A stretch of DNA of 13,941 nt from Micavibrio sp. (GTDB lineage Bacteria; Pseudomonadota; Alphaproteobacteria; Micavibrionales; Micavibrionaceae): positions 1 through 13,941 of the forward strand of contig JALTZE010000172.1 in the NCBI GenBank assembly GCA_027051315.1. Direction: 5' to 3'. How positions within the stretch are numbered: position 1 is the first letter of the stretch; each line of letters begins with the position of its first letter. The position numbers were made by a program, and so were the translations under genes. A model generated the notes under the pieces. The model saw only the letters and a program-made list of their open reading frames with translations. It did no database searches and was not told the DNA's origin. This document shows positions 7,225-13,941 of the stretch, in pieces.

Positions 7225-7545
7225 ATGATAGGTTTACTTGAAATAGGAATGGCGCATTACCTGACTTTAGCAGGAGTTTTATTTACTGTGGGGCTGTTTG
7301 GTGTTTTTCTTAACCGTAAGAATCTTATCGTTATATTGATGTCGATTGAGCTTATGTTATTGTCCGTAAATATTAATTTTGTTGTTTTTTCTTCATATTT
7401 GAATGATTTGACTGGGCAGGTTTTTTCTATGTTTATTCTGACAGTTGCAGCGGCTGAGGTTGCTATAGGTTTGGCGATTTTAGTTGCATTTTTCAGGAAT
7501 AAAAACTCTATAGAGATAGAGGAAGTATCCTCTATGAAAGGTTAA
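7225..7545 (+). CDS. nuoK: NADH-quinone oxidoreductase subunit K (NuoK, ND4L type)
   Basis: NuoK is a three-helix membrane subunit in the proton path between NuoH/J and NuoN. The two glutamates needed for pumping are present: E42 in [12 protein letters not shown] and E78 in [10 protein letters not shown], 36 residues apart like E36 and E72 of the E. coli protein. [11 protein letters not shown] (28-38) is characteristic. The protein has 106 residues, a few more than usual. An alternative start at Met9 (7249) would give a more standard length, but GGGGG at 7215-7219 sits five bases before the ATG at 7225, which I therefore keep. That ATG directly abuts the nuoJ stop. Confidence 0.97.
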   Translation: MIGLLEIGMAHYLTLAGVLFTVGLFGVFLNRKNLIVILMSIELMLLSVNINFVVFSSYLNDLTGQVFSMFILTVAAAEVAIGLAILVAFFRNKNSIEIEEVSSMKG

Positions 7546-7550
7546 GGTAA

Positions 7551-9554
7551 ATGGAATATATTGCTGTATTTGCTCCATTATTTGCTTTTCTGATTGCTGG
7601 TCTGTTTGGTAAACAGATTGGTGATAGGGGGGCTGAGCTAATTACATGCAGCTTTGTCATTGCTGCTGCTATTTCATCGGTGTTTTTGTTTTATAATGTT
7701 ATCTTATCTGATTTGGAAAATCATTCTGTTATGATTGTTCCTGTTGCTGATTGGATTGTTTCGGGTGGGTTTAAAGCAAGTTGGACATTGCGTATTGATG
7801 AGCTTTCGGTAGTTATGATGTGCGTTATAAATATTGTTTCAGCTTGTGTTCATGTTTATTCAACTGGTTATATGAGCCACGATAAAAGCAGAGCAAGGTT
7901 TATGGCTTATTTGTCATTATTTACTTTTGCTATGCTTATGCTTGTTACTTCTGATAATCTGCTTCAATTATTTTTTGGATGGGAAGGTGTTGGGGTTGCT
8001 TCTTATCTTTTGATTGGTTTTTGGCATCATAAGGATAGTGCTAATTCTGCTGCTATTAAGGCTTTTGTTGTAAATAGAATTGGTGACCTTGGGCTTATAT
8101 TGGGCATAATGACTATTTTTGTTATTTTTGGAACTATTTCTTATGATGGAATATTTTCTCAGGCCGCTGATAAAATGCACGATAGTTTTAACTTTTTTGG
8201 TTATGAAATTCACGCTATTACACTTGCTTGTATATTGTTGTTTATTGGTGCTATGGGAAAATCGGCGCAGTTAGGTCTTCATACATGGTTGCCTGATGCG
8301 ATGGAAGGACCTACTCCCGTATCTGCACTAATTCACGCTGCTACTATGGTTACTGCTGGGGTTTTTCTTGTTGCTAGATTTTCTCCTTTATTTGAATTTG
8401 CTCCCGAAGCTTTGATATTTGTTTGTGTTGTCGGGGCTGCTACTGCTTTTATTGCTGCAACTATTGGTATGACACAGTTTGATATTAAGCGGGTTATTGC
8501 CTATTCCACAATGTCGCAATTGGGATATATGTTTTTTGCTTTGGGCGTTTCTGCTTATGGTGCTGCTATGTTTCACCTTGTTACCCATGCGTTTTTTAAG
8601 GCGTTATTATTTCTTGGGGCTGGCTCTGTTATCCATGCGATGTCGAATGAGCAAGATATGAGGAATATGGGCGGATTATGGAAGAAAATTCCTGTTACTT
8701 ATGGGCTGATGTGGATTGGTGGACTTGCTTTGGCTGGAATACCTCCTCTTGCTGGATTTTATTCAAAAGATATTGTGCTTGAGGCTGCTTATGCTGATTA
8801 TAGCTGGTTTGGGGATTTTGCTTTTTGGGCTGGTATCGCGGCTGCTTTTATGACGGCTTTTTATACTTGGCGTTTAATGATAATGACATTTCACGGTAAG
8901 TGCAGAGCCGTTAAAGAGGTGCAAAATCATATACATGAATCTCCTCGAGTAATGATTTATCCTTTGGTGATTTTGGCAATTGGGGCGATTGTTTCTGGTT
9001 ATGCTTTAAGTAGTTATTTTGTTGGTTCTACTTCGTATGAGGTTGTAGAAGTAGATGAAAATGGTAATGAATATATTGATATTAGAAATAAGGAAAATTT
9101 CTGGGGTGATGCTATTTATGTTAAGGAAGAAAATGATACGATTGAGAAAGCTCACCATGTTGATATGTGGGTTAAAATACTTCCTTTGATTATGGGGATT
9201 ACGGGAATAGCTTTTGCTTATTTATTTTATATGTATTTGATTAGAGTACCTGAAATTTTTGCCAGAAGATTTAGACCTATATATAGCTTGTTTTATAATA
9301 AATGGTTTTTTGACAATATATATGAATATATTTTTGTGCGTAATGTTTTTTCATTCGGTAAGGTATTTTGGAAAACTGGTGATGAAAGAATAATTAATGG
9401 TTTTGGTCCTGATGGACTTGCTTATATGACTAATATTTTTGCAAAAATATATAGTAAATTACAGACAGGATATATATTTCATTATGCGTTTGTTATGATG
9501 ATTGGTCTTGTTATTTTGGTTTCTTGGTTTTTCTTTGGCTTTAGTGCGGATTAG
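7551..9554 (+). CDS. nuoL: NADH-quinone oxidoreductase subunit L (NuoL, ND5 type)
   Basis: NuoL is the distal antiporter-like proton-pumping subunit of the membrane arm, with about 16 hydrophobic segments in 667 residues. The functional Glu145 is in [18 protein letters not shown] and Lys237 in [19 protein letters not shown], followed by [19 protein letters not shown], the clearest ND5 signature. A hydrophilic stretch at about 500-540 and the segment beginning at about 550 lead into the long lateral helix, then the last helix at the C-terminus. AAGG at 7544-7547, overlapping the nuoK stop, is close to the ATG but is the only visible ribosome binding site. It is followed by nuoM two bases after its stop. 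Confidence 0.98.
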   Translation: MEYIAVFAPLFAFLIAGLFGKQIGDRGAELITCSFVIAAAISSVFLFYNVILSDLENHSVMIVPVADWIVSGGFKASWTLRIDELSVVMMCVINIVSACVHVYSTGYMSHDKSRARFMAYLSLFTFAMLMLVTSDNLLQLFFGWEGVGVASYLLIGFWHHKDSANSAAIKAFVVNRIGDLGLILGIMTIFVIFGTISYDGIFSQAADKMHDSFNFFGYEIHAITLACILLFIGAMGKSAQLGLHTWLPDAMEGPTPVSALIHAATMVTAGVFLVARFSPLFEFAPEALIFVCVVGAATAFIAATIGMTQFDIKRVIAYSTMSQLGYMFFALGVSAYGAAMFHLVTHAFFKALLFLGAGSVIHAMSNEQDMRNMGGLWKKIPVTYGLMWIGGLALAGIPPLAGFYSKDIVLEAAYADYSWFGDFAFWAGIAAAFMTAFYTWRLMIMTFHGKCRAVKEVQNHIHESPRVMIYPLVILAIGAIVSGYALSSYFVGSTSYEVVEVDENGNEYIDIRNKENFWGDAIYVKEENDTIEKAHHVDMWVKILPLIMGITGIAFAYLFYMYLIRVPEIFARRFRPIYSLFYNKWFFDNIYEYIFVRNVFSFGKVFWKTGDERIINGFGPDGLAYMTNIFAKIYSKLQTGYIFHYAFVMMIGLVILVSWFFFGFSAD

Positions 9555-9556
9555 AT

Positions 9557-11119
9557 ATGATAGATTTTCCAATATTAACATTGATGACTTTTCTTCCCTT
9601 GTTAGGAGTATTGTTTTTGCTTTCAATAAGAGGAAGTGAAGAAACGGTTAGGAATAATTCCCTTTGGACGGCTTTATACACATCGCTGTTTACTTTTGGT
9701 ATTTCTGTATATATGTCTTTGCATTTTGACTCTTCTAGTTCTGATTTCCAATTTGTTGAAAAATATGAATGGTTTCCTTCTTTGGGAATTTCATACAAAT
9801 TGGGCGTTGATGGAATTTCATTATTTTTTGTTCTACTTTCTACTTTTTTAGTTCCTGTTTGTATTCTTGCTAGCTGGAAGTCGATAAAGAAAAGAACAAA
9901 GGAATATATGATTGCATTTTTAATCCTTGAAACATTTATGATAGGTATGTTTACTGCCCTTGATGCTGTATTATTTTATGTGTTTTTTGAAGCTGTGTTG
10001 ATACCGATGTTTTTGATAATCGGAATTTGGGGAGGAAAACGTAGGGTTTATTCTGCTTATAAATTCTTTTTGTTTACCCTTACTGGCTCTGTTTTGATGT
10101 TAGTTGCTATACTGACTTTGTATATGCAAGTTGGAACTACTGATATTCCTACCTTAATGGAAAATCCTGTGTCTGGGGATTTGCAAATGTGGTTATGGCT
10201 TGCGGTATTTGCTTCTTTTGCAGTGAAAATGCCTATGTGGCCTGTTCATACTTGGCTTCCTGATGCTCATGTTGAAGCCCCGACTGCGGGTTCTGTTATA
10301 CTTGCAGGGGTTTTATTGAAAATGGGAGGGTATGGATTTCTTAGATTTTCGTTACCAATGTTTCCAGAAGCGTCCTTATATTTTGCGGATTTTGTGTTTT
10401 TCTTGAGTGTTGTTGCGATAATATATACTTCTTTAATTGCTTTGGTTCAAACTGATATGAAAAAGCTTATTGCCTATTCATCTGTTGCACATATGGGTTT
10501 TGTTACGCTTGGAATATTCACGGCAACTATTCAAGGGGTAGAAGGTGGTATCTTCCAGATGTTATCACATGGTCTTATATCTGCTGCTTTATTTCTTTGT
10601 GTAGGGGTTGTTTATGATAGGCTTCATACTAGGGAGATTGCTAAATATGGTGGTATAGTCAATAATATGCCTAAATATGCTACTATTTTTATGTTTTTGA
10701 TGATGGCATCTGTCGGGCTTCCTGGTACTTCGGGCTTTGTTGGGGAGTTTTTATCACTTCTCGGGTTATATCAAATTAGTACTGTATATACTGTTTTTGC
10801 TGGTCTTGGTGTGATTCTTGGTGCTGCTTATATGTTGCTTTTATATAAGAAGGTTGTTTTTGGAGCTGGTAAAAATAGTGATGCTCTTAAAATGAAAGAT
10901 ATAGATAGCAGAGAATATGCCATATTTATTCCTTTTGTTTTGTTAATTTTGTGGTTGGGTATATCTCCTAGTTATGTATTGAGCAGGATAGAGCCATCAG
11001 CAAATAAACTTATTGAATTATATCAAAATGGAATATCTGATGTTGTGATAGAGGAGGCGACATCAAATATAAAAGAATTTGGCAAATTGCCAGAGCCGGA
11101 GGTAAAAGGAAATGATTGA
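9557..11119 (+). CDS. nuoM: NADH-quinone oxidoreductase subunit M (NuoM, ND4 type)
   Basis: NuoM is the middle antiporter-like proton-pumping subunit. The 520-residue protein has about 14 membrane segments. The key residues are Glu145 ([17 protein letters not shown]) and Lys224 ([20 protein letters not shown]), followed by [20 protein letters not shown] with Lys255. [16 protein letters not shown] is the usual later helix signature. The gene starts two bases after the nuoL stop and has no good ribosome binding site of its own, so translation may depend on ribosomes arriving from nuoL. Its 3' end overlaps nuoN by eight bases. Confidence 0.98.
   Translation: MIDFPILTLMTFLPLLGVLFLLSIRGSEETVRNNSLWTALYTSLFTFGISVYMSLHFDSSSSDFQFVEKYEWFPSLGISYKLGVDGISLFFVLLSTFLVPVCILASWKSIKKRTKEYMIAFLILETFMIGMFTALDAVLFYVFFEAVLIPMFLIIGIWGGKRRVYSAYKFFLFTLTGSVLMLVAILTLYMQVGTTDIPTLMENPVSGDLQMWLWLAVFASFAVKMPMWPVHTWLPDAHVEAPTAGSVILAGVLLKMGGYGFLRFSLPMFPEASLYFADFVFFLSVVAIIYTSLIALVQTDMKKLIAYSSVAHMGFVTLGIFTATIQGVEGGIFQMLSHGLISAALFLCVGVVYDRLHTREIAKYGGIVNNMPKYATIFMFLMMASVGLPGTSGFVGEFLSLLGLYQISTVYTVFAGLGVILGAAYMLLLYKKVVFGAGKNSDALKMKDIDSREYAIFIPFVLLILWLGISPSYVLSRIEPSANKLIELYQNGISDVVIEEATSNIKEFGKLPEPEVKGND
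11098..11103 (+). promoter_or_regulatory. ribosome binding site of nuoN inside nuoM
   Basis: GGAGGT lies eight bases ahead of the nuoN ATG at 11112, within the last codons of nuoM. It supports that start despite the eight-base overlap of the two genes. Confidence 0.65.
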
Positions 11120-12557
11120 TTTAGCTTTAGATGGATATATGTCGGCTTTGCCAGAAATATTTCTTGCTTTATCAGGGCTTGTATTTTTGATAGCAGGAGT
11201 ATTTAGGGGGAATAGCGGTACTACTTTCCTTTGTTATTCTGCTGCTTTTGCTTTTGTTTTTTCACTTATTTTGCTGGCTGGTGTTAATACTGGTGAGGCT
11301 TTTAGTGATTTATTTATAATGGATGATTTTGCCAGATATATTAAAGTTATTATATTGCTTGGGGCGATTGCGTCTGTTGTTTATGCTGCTTCCTTTTTAA
11401 AAGATGAGCAAATTTTTCGTTTTGAATATCCTGTTTTAATGATTTTTGCTGTTGTTGGTATGATGGTTATGGTCTCGGCTAATGATTTGCTTACGGTTTA
11501 TTTAGGGCTTGAACTTTCGTCTTTATCTCTTTATGTGCTTGCTGCTATTCATAGGGAATCTATTAAATCTTCTGAGGCTGGTTTAAAATATTTTGTGTTA
11601 GGTGCTATTTCTTCGGGCTTTATATTATTTGGCTGTTCTTTGATTTATGGTTTTGCGGGGGCAACAAATTTTGATGATATCTCTGTTTTGTTATCAGGTG
11701 ATAATAGTTTAAATATCGGAGTTATATTTGGTATGGTATTTATACTATCTGGGCTTGCTTTTAAGATATCTGCTGTTCCGTTTCATATGTGGACTCCTGA
11801 TGTATATGAGGGAGCACCAACATCAGTTACTGCCTTTTTTGCTATAGTTCCGAAAATTGCTGCTATTGCTCTTATTATAAGGATATTATTTGAGGTTTTT
11901 CCTTCAATGTCGGAACAGTGGCAACAGGTAGTGGTTTTTATATCTGTTGCTTCTATGGCTATTGGTGCTTTTGGTGCTATTGCACAAAAAAATATCAAAA
12001 GGTTGATGGCTTACAGTTCTATTGGTAATATGGGATATGCCCTTATCGGAGTTGCTGCAGCTACACAAAATGGGGTTTACTCAGTATTAGTTTACGTGAC
12101 TATATATATGGTTATGACTGTTGGAGTCTTTGGCATTATTATGTGTATGAGAAAAAGAGGGTATGCCGCAGAATCTATATCAGACCTTTCTGGTTTATCT
12201 AAAAATAGTCCTGTAATGGCATATGGAATGGCTATATTAATGTTTTCTTTAAGTGGTATTCCGCCAATGGCAGGATTTTTTGGTAAATTTATGATTTTTG
12301 AAGCTGCTGTTAATGCTGAGATGTATATTTTAGCGGTTATTGGTGTTTTATTGTCTGTTGTTGCTGCTTATTATTATTTGCGTGTTATAAAAATTATGTT
12401 TTTTGATGAAGCTGAAGATAGGTTTGATTGCGATATAGCTTTTAGTAGAAGAGCAATGATAGCTATTAGTGTTATTCTTATTGTGGCATTTATATTTTAT
12501 CCTAATATAGTTTTTGATGGCGCTATGTCGGCATCTTTGGCTTTGTTTCCCAAATAA
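11112..12557 (+). CDS. nuoN: NADH-quinone oxidoreductase subunit N (NuoN, ND2 type)
   Basis: NuoN is the antiporter-like pumping subunit nearest the quinone arm, with about 14 membrane segments in 481 residues. Glu134 is in [17 protein letters not shown] and Lys218 in [20 protein letters not shown], followed by [18 protein letters not shown] with Lys248. [19 protein letters not shown] is the later conserved helix. Length is typical of the family. It is the last complex I gene. No terminator-like hairpin follows it, and birA begins within three bases of its stop, so transcription probably continues into the cofactor genes. Confidence 0.98.
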   Translation: MIDLALDGYMSALPEIFLALSGLVFLIAGVFRGNSGTTFLCYSAAFAFVFSLILLAGVNTGEAFSDLFIMDDFARYIKVIILLGAIASVVYAASFLKDEQIFRFEYPVLMIFAVVGMMVMVSANDLLTVYLGLELSSLSLYVLAAIHRESIKSSEAGLKYFVLGAISSGFILFGCSLIYGFAGATNFDDISVLLSGDNSLNIGVIFGMVFILSGLAFKISAVPFHMWTPDVYEGAPTSVTAFFAIVPKIAAIALIIRILFEVFPSMSEQWQQVVVFISVASMAIGAFGAIAQKNIKRLMAYSSIGNMGYALIGVAAATQNGVYSVLVYVTIYMVMTVGVFGIIMCMRKRGYAAESISDLSGLSKNSPVMAYGMAILMFSLSGIPPMAGFFGKFMIFEAAVNAEMYILAVIGVLLSVVAAYYYLRVIKIMFFDEAEDRFDCDIAFSRRAMIAISVILIVAFIFYPNIVFDGAMSASLALFPK

Positions 12558-12559
12558 TA

Positions 12560-13249
12560 ATGGCTATTAATTGGAATATTAAAATTATTGATGAAACTTC
12601 TTCCACTCAAGATGATGTTGCTGGTTGTTTGAGTGAAAACGAGGGATATGGAGTTAGGGCTTTAAGGCAGATTTCTGGAAGAGGTCGATTTTCAAGAAAA
12701 TGGGAAGAGGGAAAAGGAAATATCTATTTTAGCTTTCTTTTAAAACCTGATTGTATGGTTACTAATCTTGGGCAAATTTCATTTGTTGTTTCTGTTGCTT
12801 TGGCGGAAACTGTATCTTTTTTTTCAAAAGGTGGTTTTGGTTTAAAATGGCCTAATGATTTGATGGTTAAGAATAAAAAAGCGGCAGGAATTTTATTGGA
12901 AGTTTATGGTAAATGTTTGGTGGTTGGTATAGGGGTAAATATTTCTTCCTGTCCAGAGGGTAGAGCATGTCTGAAAAATATTGTTTCTGATATTGATAGT
13001 GATGTTTTTTTTAACCAAATGCTTTGTCAAATAAAAAAATATTACAATATATGGGGGGAAGAGGGATTTGCTCCTATTAGAAAATTATGGCTTAAGCATT
13101 GTATTATGATGAAAAAAGATATAGTAATATCAACTGTTAATGAAAAATTTGATGGTAAGGCTTTGGCTCTTGATGAAAATGGCAGCCTTCATGTCGAATT
13201 GCCAGATGGAAATGTAAGAATTATTGCCTCAGGTGATGTGTATTTTTAG
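12560..13249 (+). CDS. birA: biotin--[acetyl-CoA-carboxylase] ligase, catalytic form without DNA-binding domain
   Basis: This enzyme makes biotinyl-AMP and transfers biotin to carrier proteins such as the AccB subunit of acetyl-CoA carboxylase. The 229-residue protein shows TSSTQDD (13-19), the biotinyl-AMP loop SGRGRFSRKW (39-48), GNIYFSFLL (53-61), KWPNDLMVKNKKAAGILLE (96-114) and GIGVN (123-127). The C-terminal part (about 183-229) is the small SH3-like domain. No N-terminal winged helix is present, so it should not act as the biotin-operon repressor that E. coli BirA is. The start (TAATAATG) lies next to the nuoN stop with no visible Shine-Dalgarno sequence, which hints at reinitiation. 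The nuoN-birA-coaX order is familiar in alphaproteobacteria. Confidence 0.95.
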   Translation: MAINWNIKIIDETSSTQDDVAGCLSENEGYGVRALRQISGRGRFSRKWEEGKGNIYFSFLLKPDCMVTNLGQISFVVSVALAETVSFFSKGGFGLKWPNDLMVKNKKAAGILLEVYGKCLVVGIGVNISSCPEGRACLKNIVSDIDSDVFFNQMLCQIKKYYNIWGEEGFAPIRKLWLKHCIMMKKDIVISTVNEKFDGKALALDENGSLHVELPDGNVRIIASGDVYF

Positions 13250-13258
13250 AGATTGGCT

Positions 13259-13941
13259 ATGATTTTACTTATTGATGCAGGAAATACAAATATAGTTTTT
13301 GCTACATGTAAAGATGGTGAATTTATTTCAAAATGGCGCATCGGTACAGATGGCAATAAAATGCATGATGAATATGCTTCTTGGCTTTTGCCTTTGTTTG
13401 ATAATATAGGGCTGAAATTTTCTGATATTGAAGATTGTTGTGTAAGTTCTGTTGTTCCGAATGTAAATGATAATATTAGAAAATTGGTAAAGGATTATTT
13501 CAATCTTGATGCAATTTTTGTCAAAGCTACGGATAGTTATATAGGAATGGATATTGATTTGGATAATCCTTCTGAATTAGGTAGTGATAGAATTATTGAT
13601 GCTTTGGCAGTTAAAAAATATTATAGTTTTCCCGCTCTTGTTATAGATTTTGGTACTGCAACTACTTTTAATTTAATTGATAAAGATGGAAAATATATAG
13701 GAGGAGCAATAACGGCAGGCATTAATCTTTCGTTAGATGCTCTTTATATGGCGGCTGCAAAATTACCAAAAATAGAAATTATTGAGCCAAAATTATCAAT
13801 TGGAAAAAATACTGTTGATGCTATGCGTTCTGGTGTTTATTTCGGCTATGTCGCAATGATAGAGGGATTAATAGCTAAATTTGAAAAAGAGCTTGGTTAT
13901 AATCTTGATGTTTATGCAACTGGTGGATTAGCTGATATATA
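13259..13941 (+). CDS. coaX: type III pantothenate kinase (CoaX), cut by the window end
   Basis: The frame is open from ATG 13259 to the end of the window, 227 codons without a stop. Type III pantothenate kinase phosphorylates pantothenate in the first step of CoA synthesis, in the cytoplasm. The ATP-binding P-loop-like motif is IDAGNTN (5-11). GSDR (108-111) holds the expected catalytic Asp110, and VIDFGTATTFNLI (128-140) with GGAITAGI (148-155) completes the ASKHA fold signatures. The usual motif is GADR; here Ala is Ser. TGGLAD near the end is the last conserved motif, so only about 30 residues are missing. It follows birA by nine bases with a weak AGAGA signal. An RNase J gene often follows in this class but cannot be seen here. 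Confidence 0.95.
   Translation, partial: MILLIDAGNTNIVFATCKDGEFISKWRIGTDGNKMHDEYASWLLPLFDNIGLKFSDIEDCCVSSVVPNVNDNIRKLVKDYFNLDAIFVKATDSYIGMDIDLDNPSELGSDRIIDALAVKKYYSFPALVIDFGTATTFNLIDKDGKYIGGAITAGINLSLDALYMAAAKLPKIEIIEPKLSIGKNTVDAMRSGVYFGYVAMIEGLIAKFEKELGYNLDVYATGGLADI

Noticed and set aside
7249..7545. Alternative nuoK start at Met9
   Set aside because: It would give a more usual length, but no ribosome binding site is well placed for it, while GGGGG at 7215-7219 fits the ATG at 7225.

Overview
The window is the core of a proton-pumping NADH:quinone oxidoreductase (respiratory complex I) operon from an A+T-rich alphaproteobacterium. All genes lie on the + strand. Three things point to Alphaproteobacteria. 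NuoE has a mitochondrial-type C-terminal tail and NuoI is very similar to mitochondrial NDUFS8. NuoG is about 690 residues and lacks the extra N7 cluster. The operon runs on into birA and coaX, a gene order I know from this class. TAA, TAG and TGA all act as stops, so the genetic code looks standard. I cannot name a genus; the strong A+T bias would suit a host-associated or otherwise reduced lineage, but that is inference.

Layout: the last codons of nuoD (1-32); a small predicted secreted protein of unknown function (29-358); nuoE, nuoF, nuoG, nuoH, nuoI (375-5914); a stand-alone 2H-phosphoesterase / 2'-5' RNA ligase-like gene (5932-6474); a 150-base gene-poor gap (6475-6624); nuoJ, nuoK, nuoL, nuoM, nuoN (6625-12557); birA (12560-13249); and coaX, cut off by the window end (13259-13941). 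That gap is the longest stretch without a confident gene. It holds an unusually perfect Shine-Dalgarno sequence, possible tiny ORFs, palindromes and a short hairpin followed by six T.

NuoE/F/G form the NADH-oxidising module (FMN and most Fe-S clusters). NuoD and NuoI carry electrons towards quinone, NuoH holds the quinone chamber, and NuoJ/K/L/M/N form the proton-pumping membrane arm. All diagnostic cofactor ligands and pump residues I checked are present, so the complex looks functional. BirA attaches biotin to carboxylases and CoaX starts CoA synthesis; both probably ride on the nuo transcript.

The departures from a standard nuo operon are the two accessory genes (secreted protein between nuoD and nuoE; 2H phosphoesterase between nuoI and nuoJ) and the structured gap before nuoJ. 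I found no tRNA, rRNA, insertion sequence, CRISPR array or prophage signal.
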